A stretch of 9,409 bases of DNA from QAMH01 sp964435565 (GTDB lineage: Bacteria; Actinomycetota; Coriobacteriia; Coriobacteriales; QAMH01). Shown here in pieces: positions 1 to 5,946 of this stretch. Position 1 is the first letter of the stretch; each line of letters opens with the position of its first letter. The notes below the pieces were generated by a model. That model worked only from the letters and a program-made list of their open reading frames with translations. It made no database searches and was not told where the DNA came from. The DNA is taken from NCBI GenBank assembly GCA_964435565.1, contig CAYSZR010000061.1, positions 1 to 9,409 on the forward strand. The letters run 5' to 3'. A program made the position numbers and the translations under genes.

Positions 1-96
1 GACCACCTCTGTATAACCATACAGCGTCTCACTGCGCTTATTTCCTTTTGCTATTGAAACATAAAGACAGCCTCTTCGTAAGGAAAAACTTTGAAG

Positions 97-612
97 TTAG
101 TTGACCGGGATGAATAAGGAAACAACAGCGGCAATGACGCATGCAACGCAGACAACCACATATAATTTGCCCCAGTTATTGAATCGCCGCACGGTGTCTT
201 CGCAGGCAATGACAGTCGGGTCGTTTGTGTCGTAGAGAATATCGAAGGTCAGGTCTTTCGAGAGCTCTTTCGTGTCGTCACCGGCCTTTTCCCTCTTGCT
301 CTTTTCCCTCAGCAACCTGACATATTTTCTCATGGTGCTACCGCTGACTTCAATGACGGTATCGAACATCTGCTCGGCGACTTCGTAGCTTACGCGCAAG
401 TAGTTGCGCCTCATGCCCATTCCAAAATTGCCAGCCGACTGTCTTACGCTTATAACGTTGCTGGTAACGCTGCCTTCTAGCGAGTCATTTATCGGGGCAT
501 CTTCGCGTTTGATGTAGCGCCATGCTGGGATTGCGGCAAGAAAGGCGATTGCGGCGAAAAGGATAGCGAATGAATAATTTGAGTTGCCGAATATGCTGTT
601 GATATCAAACAT
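97..612 (-). CDS. Two-TM DUF3592-like membrane protein
   Basis: Small membrane protein of 171 aa. A hydrophobic segment near the N-terminus (FAILFAAIAFLAAIPAW) and a second at the C-terminus (LYVVVCVACVIAAVVSLFIPV) flank a soluble middle of about 110 residues. That middle has the look of DUF3592 proteins: a beta-rich VSYEV stretch, a charged helix (REKSKREKAGDD) and a LYDTNDP motif resembling the family's YDPxNP. No enzymatic residues are recognisable and the function is unknown. I chose the ATG at 612. An in-frame TTG at 648 would add 12 residues, but it lies inside a 7-bp inverted repeat and has no good Shine-Dalgarno. The ATG itself has only a weak GAAAG upstream. The gene follows the carrier-protein gene by 79 bases on the same strand, so it may be the last gene of that operon or have its own promoter. 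The DUF3592 assignment is moderate; it could be an unrelated two-TM protein. Confidence 0.75.
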   Translation of the reverse strand: MFDINSIFGNSNYSFAILFAAIAFLAAIPAWRYIKREDAPINDSLEGSVTSNVISVRQSAGNFGMGMRRNYLRVSYEVAEQMFDTVIEVSGSTMRKYVRLLREKSKREKAGDDTKELSKDLTFDILYDTNDPTVIACEDTVRRFNNWGKLYVVVCVACVIAAVVSLFIPVN

Positions 613-632
613 GGATAATCTTTCGATAGTTG

Positions 633-650
633 TATTGCAAGACTGCAATA
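633..650 (-). other. 7-bp inverted repeat between carrier gene and DUF3592-like gene
   Basis: TATTGCA and TGCAATA flank a 4-base loop (AGAC). In the leftward transcript this forms a short stem between the carrier-protein stop and the ATG at 612. There is no following U-run, so a Rho-independent terminator is not supported. A TAGAAT (minus strand, 655-650) overlaps its edge and could be a -10, which would make the repeat an operator-like site. No convincing -35 was found. Confidence 0.35.
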
Positions 651-691
651 TTCTACCATCTATCTGGTGTTATACCTCTGTAATCGGCAAT

Positions 692-952
692 TCAGCTGCT
701 CGAATTGTCCTGGTGGCGGACTATCGCATTTGCCAAGTCGTCGAGTGTTTTGATATCCCAGCACTCCTCATCGGGTATATGCGAATCGAACTCGGTTTCG
801 AGCAATGTGAGCACCTGGATAAACCCCAGGGAGTCCACGCCTCCCTCGCTCGAAAGGTCCGCTTCGTCGGCGACACCCGACTGGTAGTCCTCGGGCAGAT
901 ATTGGGCAAGGACCTCGCGTGCCCGTACCTTTACCTCATCGATGGTTGCCAT
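692..952 (-). CDS. Acyl carrier protein (phosphopantetheine-binding)
   Basis: An 86-aa stand-alone carrier protein, the usual size for bacterial ACPs (about 75-90 aa). The motif GGVDSLGF carries the attachment serine Ser41, where a phosphopantetheinyl transferase would add the 4'-phosphopantetheine arm. The surroundings fit the four-helix ACP fold: helix 1 around VKVRAREVLAQYL, helix 2 after DSL (FIQVLTLLETEF), then IPDEE and helix 4 in TLDDLANAIVRHQ. The start is set by a strong Shine-Dalgarno (GAGAGGAG, 967-960) 7 bases before the ATG; a longer in-frame reading lacks one. The gene overlaps the 3' end of the ligase gene by 17 bases, suggesting translational coupling and a shared substrate. 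The likely role is to hold an acyl or aryl group activated by the neighbouring ligase. It could be a fatty-acid, polyketide or D-alanyl-type carrier; the context favours a dedicated secondary carrier over housekeeping AcpP, which usually sits among fab genes. Confidence 0.9.
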   Translation of the reverse strand: MATIDEVKVRAREVLAQYLPEDYQSGVADEADLSSEGGVDSLGFIQVLTLLETEFDSHIPDEECWDIKTLDDLANAIVRHQDNSSS

Positions 953-2315
953 CGTCAAGCTCCTCTCGGATCTTCCATCGTTCAACGTCTCCGGCAGCTG
1001 TGCGCGCAAGCTCGTGCCCCAAAAGCACAATCGATGTCACACGTGACCCGCGCGGCTGCATCTCCATCGCCGGAGCGATTCCTGTCATCAAATCCTGTTT
1101 CGTCATCTCACCCGGGAGCTTTCCGCAAACTAGGACCAGTTCGTCATCTTTCTGTACGACGGCTACGTCGTTTTCGTCCAGTGCCTTGACGATGGCGGCC
1201 TCGTATTCCGGGATGAATATCTTCGTGCCGTTTGAGAGAACGATCACGTCCTTCTTGCGTCCTTGTACATGAAGAAGGCCGTTATCATCTAGATATCCAA
1301 GGTCATCGGTATGAAACACTCCGTCTTCGATAACGGCAGAGGTTCTTTTAGGGTCGCGATAGTACCCGCGCATGAGGCACGTGGGTGCAGTCAGCAGGAT
1401 TTCTCCGTCTTCGGCTATCGTGACGCTGTCCTCAGGACAGATGCGCATGGCATGAAAATCTTCGCCGGTACTTAGGGCTACACCTGAACTCGTCTCTGTC
1501 AGTCCGTATCCCAGGCTCGCGCGAATGCCGCGATCGCGAACTTGCTCAAGCAATGTCTCAGGGCAGTCGGCAGCCCCCACAAGTACAAGCGCCAGTTCAT
1601 CATTGAACGCATCTTGCTCGAGCAGGAACTTTAGAATTCTGGGTACAACCGCCACGGCGGTTGGCTTGAAGAGGGCAAAGTCATCGGCATAATGACGGGG
1701 GCCTCGTCCTAAGGCTACCGTGGCTCCGCAGGCGAGCCCCCAGAGCAGCCCGCAAACGACTCCAAATACGTGCGAAAGAGGAAGCATGCACAACAGCGTG
1801 TCGTCTGTATCCAAAGGCAGCAATGCCGATCCGTTGAAGGCGCTTGCCATGAGGCTCGCATCGCTCAGCGTGACGGCCCGTGCCGCCGATGTCGTTCCGC
1901 TCGTGAAAAACAGAACGGCGCCGGCGCCTTCTGCGGGTGGACGAGGAGATGTCAGATGCCGCTGTATCTCCATTTGTCGCAGTGCATCTGTCGCCCATAC
2001 GCTGTCCGCATCGACCTCGCGCAGGTACGGAATCGCGACCTTGATGGGCATGAATGGATCGAGCAGCGCTACCTGTAGCCCGGCTTCGCATGCGGAGAAA
2101 AGTTCGATGACGCATTCGAGGGACCCGTCTGCGATTATTGCTTCGCATGCATGATCGCGGCTTTTAAGCTGGCAGGCGCGTTCTTCAACGCGCCGTGCCA
2201 GTTCATCCCAAGATATAGTGCGCAACTCGCTTTCCCAGTACTCGATCGCGGTTTTGTCGGGGCAGGTCGTGCGCATCTGCTCGATCAGATCGTGGAATCC
2301 ACTGTAGCAAACCAC
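936..2315 (-). CDS. AMP-binding acyl/aryl ligase with altered A10 motif
   Basis: ANL-superfamily adenylate-forming enzyme, 459 aa, somewhat shorter than the usual 500-550. Motifs in order: phosphate-binding loop FFTSGTTSAARAV (136-148), LPLSHVFGV (178-186), A5 GYGLTET (269-275), A7 HTDDLG (335-340, usually TGD), A8 hinge GRKKDVI (352-358), and C-terminal ARTAAGDVERWK (437-448). Known members activate a carboxylate as acyl-AMP and pass it to CoA or a carrier thiol; the overlapping ACP gene makes the carrier the likely acceptor. Oddities: the A10 lysine (normally TxxGK) is Asp443 (codon GAC), and the usual PKG of the P-loop is ARA, so adenylation may be weak or lost. The start is GTG at 2315, preceded by GGGGG 5 bases away and GGAGG 13 bases away. 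FHDLIEQMRTTCPDKTAI right after it matches the conserved N-terminus of the family and supports this start. The flavoprotein frame ends 39 bases upstream. Substrate unknown. Confidence 0.9.
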   Translation of the reverse strand: MVCYSGFHDLIEQMRTTCPDKTAIEYWESELRTISWDELARRVEERACQLKSRDHACEAIIADGSLECVIELFSACEAGLQVALLDPFMPIKVAIPYLREVDADSVWATDALRQMEIQRHLTSPRPPAEGAGAVLFFTSGTTSAARAVTLSDASLMASAFNGSALLPLDTDDTLLCMLPLSHVFGVVCGLLWGLACGATVALGRGPRHYADDFALFKPTAVAVVPRILKFLLEQDAFNDELALVLVGAADCPETLLEQVRDRGIRASLGYGLTETSSGVALSTGEDFHAMRICPEDSVTIAEDGEILLTAPTCLMRGYYRDPKRTSAVIEDGVFHTDDLGYLDDNGLLHVQGRKKDVIVLSNGTKIFIPEYEAAIVKALDENDVAVVQKDDELVLVCGKLPGEMTKQDLMTGIAPAMEMQPRGSRVTSIVLLGHELARTAAGDVERWKIREELDDGNHR

Positions 2316-2354
2316 CTGAGCCCCCGATCCTCCATCGATAGCCGAGCCAAAGAC

Positions 2355-3713
2355 TTACTTGAAGAAGCGTTCCACAAGCTCACGGCTATATTCCACGGTT
2401 TTGTCCATGTCGCCGAAACTCATGATTTCGCCTGCATAGAAGGTATCGTACTTGTCCTGCATAGCCTCTACGTCGTCATACCAGCCGGCAGCGTAGTCTT
2501 CGGTAAAGACATGGGGGAAGTAATACCAGGCGTTTTCCTCGATGACCTCTTCGGCTGGATTGCCCATGACCTTCAAGTCGTCGAGAACGACCTTCTTTGT
2601 TTCCTCGTAATCGAGTTCTTTGCTGTTCTTGTGCTTGCGCAGCGTATAGGTTACATACATCTGATCTTCTAGTTCTGGCCAGCGGTGGTAGTACACCATC
2701 AGGTGGCCAAGACGTTCGGGTGTCATGTTTTCCATAATGTAATAGGAGATATCGGGTGAATCCTCTGGCTTGGTCGTGAATCCCATGGTGTCATAGCGTT
2801 CGTAATCGATCTTGTCGAAGTATTTCTTTTCGTCGTCATGGATGTCGGCGTATTGACCGAAGAACTGTAGGGGAGAGGTGACGATGAGCTTGTCGAATTC
2901 TTCGATGGTACCGTTTACGGTGATGAACACCTTGCCATCCTTGCGTTCCACCTTGGTGATGTCGGAGTTAAGCAGCGCGGGATGTTTGATCTTGTCATTC
3001 AGGTGTTCCCAGATGGATTGCGTCCCGTCTTTCCAGGTCCAAAGGTTTACCTAGACGAAGTTCATCGTGGTTTGGAAGTCCAGATATTTTAAAACGTACG
3101 CTGCGGGAATCTCGTCGAAGTAGCCATATCCGAATGCGGTGAATGGGCCGATCCAGATGTCTTGCACAAGCTCGACATCGTTTTTCTCGCAGAATTCTTT
3201 AAATGGCAACGCCAGATCCTTGAGGTTTTCGTTTTCACCTTCGACATGTTCGCGTTCGGGGGTGACTGCATCGCCTTCATAGCGCCCTTGCGCAACGCCT
3301 CGGTGGCCGTTTAGGTCATAGCCCTTATATTTGGTCTGCAGCAGTTCGCCAAACTTCTTCATCTGATTGCGCATCTTCATGAGGTGCGGAACGCGCAAGG
3401 GATTCTTCTTCGGGTCGAAAGGATCGATTACATGGCCTTTCAGATTCTTGTAATTGCGATTCAACCTTGGGCCGTCATGAGTGACGCCGCAGAATTCTTC
3501 CACGTCGTGGATGGCATAGTAGGAGGGGACACCCATGATGGCGCCCATCTCGTATCGACGCCCCTTGTATTCGGGAGAATGACATTTGCCGCCTACCCAG
3601 CCATTGCGCTCGTAGATAACATAGTTCTCATATCCGGCTTGCTCTAGATACATACCCGCCGAAAGCCCAGCTGGGCCGCAACCAATGATGGCGATACGCG
3701 CATTCTTATCCAT
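2355..3713 (-). pseudogene. FAD-dependent amine-oxidase-like flavoprotein, interrupted by in-frame TAG
   Basis: One continuous frame of 452 codons with a single internal amber codon at codon 221 (3053-3051) and no change of frame. Before it are the Rossmann FAD motif GCGPAG (11-16), the ribose-binding YERN (34-37) and GGKC (41-44). After it the frame continues as VNLWTWKDGTQSIWEHL and runs to the FAD-closing motif YAGEIMSFGDMDKTVEYSR near the C-terminus, as in NAD(P)/FAD-binding amine-oxidase-type oxidoreductases. A Shine-Dalgarno-like AAGGG lies 8 bases before the ATG at 3713. The stop is one substitution from Lys, Gln, Glu or Trp. Three other genes here (3783-4817, 7486-7806, 7945-9033) end in TAG, so general amber reassignment is unlikely. 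The options are a recent nonsense mutation, a sequence error, or a suppressed stop. If read through, the protein would be a full-length oxidoreductase of unknown substrate, placed between the SRPBCC-like gene and the ligase. Confidence 0.85.
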
Positions 3714-3758
3714 GAGTAGATCCCTTCTCCTCGCTTCTGTTTTCCAATCGACGATTCT

Positions 3759-3780
3759 GCACCAGGTGATCGCCCGGCGC
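3759..3780 (-). other. Intercistronic stem-loop
   Basis: In the leftward transcript GCGCCGGG pairs with CCUGGUGC (6 Watson-Crick and 2 G-U pairs) around a CGAUCA loop. It begins 2 bases after the stop codon of the SRPBCC-like gene and lies 45 bases before the flavoprotein ATG. No U-run follows, so it fits an mRNA-stabilising or processing hairpin better than a terminator. As DNA it is an imperfect 22-bp palindrome centred on GATC, so a protein-binding site is also possible. Confidence 0.5.
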
Positions 3781-3782
3781 TC

Positions 3783-4817
3783 CTATCCCAGTGCGGCAAG
3801 CTCTTCGCGCAACGCATCGATCTTGGCCTGTCCAGCTGCTTGCTGCTTGGCCATCTTCTCTTCAATTTCGCTGATTGCCTCGGGAATGCGGTTGCGATAG
3901 TAATCTTCGTCGATGTCCCATGGTCCATCTTTGGGAGGCCAAGCTGGATCGGCCATTTTGGCTGGACGCACCTCGTTGACAGCGGGACTGTAGCGCCCAT
4001 CACGGACATGCGGGCAGTCGGTGGCGTTCTGCACTTCGTCAGATGCATGATGATACTCGCCGAAGATCTTGCGGTACGTGTTCACATGCTTATGAACGGG
4101 CATGGTTCCTTCAGCGCACTTTTTGGTGTATTCCATTTGCCAACGCTGCATCGCCGTGCCGCACATGTATATGGCTCGTTTGAGGGCGAAACGCGTTATC
4201 GGGTCTTTGGATTCGTAATATTTCCAGTGGCAAAGAAACTGGGTTTTCCCGCCTTTCAGCGGGACGAAGTACCAGCCCCAGGTGAAGTTCATGTCATCGC
4301 ATTTTCCGCCTGCTATTGCATAGGCGCCGCGTGCGCGGGGCGGATGTTGGATATCAGAGAAGCTCATGATGTATTTGTCTGCTACCACGTCGGAAGCTTC
4401 GCAGCCCATGCCCGAACGATCCCAGTCCATGAAGTCGCCGGGCATGAAGGAATCGGGCATCTGCCATTCCTCACAGAGCTCATAGCGATTGTAAATGGAC
4501 AAATGGCCAAACCAGCGTTCGAGCCATTCGGCGCTTAAGGAGCCGGATTTCGTGCCGCCCCATTGATATATCCAGGGGTACACTTCATCGACCGGCTTGT
4601 CGATGGTGATCGACGATGTGACATCTTTTACGAGACTCTGGTCGAAGCGTTCCATGAGCTCGTCGCCGGGAAATACGATGCTCTGCTCGTCTGGGCCGGA
4701 ATAGCATTTCTTGCCCCAAGCCCACACGATGCGGCATCCGATGAGTACGGCTAATACGAGAACTAGAAGAACGAGGACGATGATACCGATCACTTTCAGC
4801 ACAATCACAATGATCAT
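3783..4817 (-). CDS. Membrane-anchored SRPBCC-like protein
   Basis: A 344-aa protein with one strongly hydrophobic N-terminal segment (about residues 5-33: GIIVLVLLVLVLAVLIG), then a soluble domain of about 165 residues starting SSITIDKPVDEVYPWIYQWG, the typical opening strand and helix of SRPBCC (Bet v1/START-like) proteins. The domain is rich in Trp and Tyr, as expected of a hydrophobic ligand pocket. A linker with Pro-rich PAWPPKDGPW precedes a C-terminal coiled coil (about 312-344: EAISEIEEKMAKQQAA). SRPBCC proteins include lipid carriers and polyketide cyclases/aromatases; which applies is not visible. As first gene of the leftward operon it may bind or process the product of the ligase, carrier and flavoprotein. 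The ATG at 4817 has an AAAGAG directly against it, too close for a good site, so an in-frame GTG at 4808, 9 bases from that AAAGAG, could be the true start. Ends in TAG. The SRPBCC call is moderate; the TM segment is clear. Confidence 0.75.
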   Translation of the reverse strand: MIIVIVLKVIGIIVLVLLVLVLAVLIGCRIVWAWGKKCYSGPDEQSIVFPGDELMERFDQSLVKDVTSSITIDKPVDEVYPWIYQWGGTKSGSLSAEWLERWFGHLSIYNRYELCEEWQMPDSFMPGDFMDWDRSGMGCEASDVVADKYIMSFSDIQHPPRARGAYAIAGGKCDDMNFTWGWYFVPLKGGKTQFLCHWKYYESKDPITRFALKRAIYMCGTAMQRWQMEYTKKCAEGTMPVHKHVNTYRKIFGEYHHASDEVQNATDCPHVRDGRYSPAVNEVRPAKMADPAWPPKDGPWDIDEDYYRNRIPEAISEIEEKMAKQQAAGQAKIDALREELAALG

Positions 4818-5045
4818 CTCTTTTCTGTAAAAAACAGATCCGGACCTTGTTTGTGAGTACTGCTTGAACCAACCCTCTATAGTTGGATTCTAGCATCTTC
4901 AAATCATAATGAATGACACATAAGCATTGAAATGTGCCTTATTCTTTGCACTAAGATAAACTGGTGTTATAAAAGAATTATTATTGATAAGTAAAAAATC
5001 GCTAAAATTATCGAGTAACTATCGAGAGAATGCGTGTGAAAAGCC
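4818..5045. promoter_or_regulatory. AT-rich divergent intergenic region
   Basis: 228 bases between divergently read genes, clearly more AT-rich than its flanks. Rightward, TGTTATAAA (4965-4973) is an extended -10 about 73 bases before the regulator ATG. Leftward, a weak TATAGA (4881-4876) has TTGAAG (4902-4897) 15 bases upstream. Inverted repeats that could be operators: TCTGTAAAAAACAGA (4824-4838), next to the leftward start, and ATTCTTT (4941-4947) with AAAGAAT (4972-4978), flanking the region just before the extended -10. The region probably holds both promoters and the binding site of the adjacent dual-HTH regulator. Individual sites are weak. Confidence 0.55.
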
Positions 5046-5915
5046 ATGGATTTTGCGACGAATCTGAATCATTTGATGGATAGAGCGGGAATGACACAGG
5101 CCGAGCTTGCACGTGCAACATCGATGAGCACAGCCCAGATTGCGTATCTGTGCTCGGGTAAGACAAAAGATCCCAGGCTCTCGACGATTGCAAAGATATC
5201 ATTTGCTCTTAGATGCACGCTCGATGAACTTGCGGGACTGAGTGATAGCGCAACGCCGCTTGACCAGGTTGTGCTGCGCGAGCTTGTCGAGGAAGAGAAA
5301 AACCCCGAACGTGGCGCACGTCCTTATAGCGACGACCCGCCGACGCCCATTGAAGAAGCGCTTGCAGAAAGCATGAGAGCGCTTCTGCGCGAAAAGCGCT
5401 TCGAAGAGATAGCCATCGCTGAAATTTGCGAGCGCGCGGGGGTCAGTAGACGAACCTTCTATCGACATTTCATCGACAAATACGATTTGCTCACGTGGAA
5501 TTTCTACCGCGATATATCGCAGAAGATAGCGCATCACGATGATTGGGTTTCGTGGGATTACGTTCCCGTCATGTGTCGCTTGTTCAATGAAGACCGCGCC
5601 TATTACCATAACGCGTACATGGTCGTGGGGCGCAATTCGTTCAGAGAATACGCGACACGCAGGATGTATCCGTTAGTTGCACATGACTTCGCAGGATGTG
5701 ATGTGTATTCCGAATTAAAGGAGCGGATGATTATCCACAGCATCGCGTTTGTCTATGATGCCATCATGTTTTGGCTCGACTATGCGCCCGATGTGACACC
5801 CGAGCGCTTCTCGCGTTCCCTTCGGCGTGACTTCGGGGTGTTTACCCGAGTGCTCTGCGAAAGCGCTGAGCGCGCACCGCGCTATGAAGAGGCCTCTCGG
5901 CTATCGAATTCTTGA
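5046..5915 (+). CDS. XRE-HTH/TetR (DhaS-like) fusion transcriptional regulator
   Basis: A 289-aa regulator with two DNA-binding domains. Residues 1-65 are an XRE/Cro-CI HTH (TQAELARATSMSTAQIAYLCSG, with DPRLSTIAKISFAL and TLDELAGL completing the five-helix fold). After a charged linker (about 80-102), residues 103-150 are a TetR_N HTH (IAIAEICERAGVSRRTFYRHF, then DKYDLL). The remaining 140 residues are an all-helical ligand/dimerisation domain with RAYYHNAY and NSF, as in DhaS-like TetR proteins. Ordinary TetR proteins are about 190-210 aa with no N-terminal HTH, so this is a true extension. No in-frame upstream start is available, and the Shine-Dalgarno before ATG 5046 is poor (GAGAGA is far, GAAAAG very close). 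Transcribed away from the ligase/carrier operon, it probably controls that operon and itself; this is inferred from position. The perfect 12-bp palindrome TTGCACGTGCAA lies inside its XRE coding part (5108-5119). Convergent with the next gene, 31 bases away. Confidence 0.9.
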   Translation: MDFATNLNHLMDRAGMTQAELARATSMSTAQIAYLCSGKTKDPRLSTIAKISFALRCTLDELAGLSDSATPLDQVVLRELVEEEKNPERGARPYSDDPPTPIEEALAESMRALLREKRFEEIAIAEICERAGVSRRTFYRHFIDKYDLLTWNFYRDISQKIAHHDDWVSWDYVPVMCRLFNEDRAYYHNAYMVVGRNSFREYATRRMYPLVAHDFAGCDVYSELKERMIIHSIAFVYDAIMFWLDYAPDVTPERFSRSLRRDFGVFTRVLCESAERAPRYEEASRLSNS

Positions 5916-5946
5916 CCTTGTTTTACGGCAGCGAGCCGAGGTTGTC

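Noticed and set aside
9..24. CTGTAT-AACC-ATACAG hairpin at the left edge as a terminator for the DUF3592-like gene
   Set aside because: The stem is short and AT-rich, no T-run follows on either strand, and it lies over 70 bases past the stop codon. Positions 1-96 hold no supportable gene.
584..1189. A 201-aa plus-strand open frame
   Set aside because: It lies antisense over the carrier-protein and ligase genes, has no recognisable domain and a low-complexity Ser/Arg/Pro-rich end; a shadow frame.
1681..2154. Arg-rich open frames on both strands
   Set aside because: They overlap the well-supported ligase frame and have shadow-type composition (long Arg and Ser runs).
2355..2951. A separate 198-aa gene starting at ATG 2951
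   Set aside because: That Met-Glu-Arg start is just an internal ATG-like reading in the flavoprotein frame; family sequence continues upstream in phase to the TAG, with no Shine-Dalgarno at 2951.
3051..3053. The internal TAG as a pyrrolysine codon
   Set aside because: No methylamine methyltransferase or pyl gene is in the window, the protein family is not a known pyrrolysine user, and TAG ends three other genes here.
3840..4538. A 232-aa plus-strand open frame
   Set aside because: Entirely antisense to the SRPBCC-like gene; no Shine-Dalgarno or domain pattern found.
5108..5119. TTGCACGTGCAA perfect palindrome as an autoregulatory operator
   Set aside because: It lies in the coding part of the XRE helix and is explained by the codons for Leu-Ala-Arg-Ala; no second copy was found in the intergenic region.
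5916..5946. CGGC-AGCGA-GCCG as a bidirectional terminator between the convergent regulator and DUF2130 genes
   Set aside because: Only 4-bp arms and no T-run directly after the stem on either strand.
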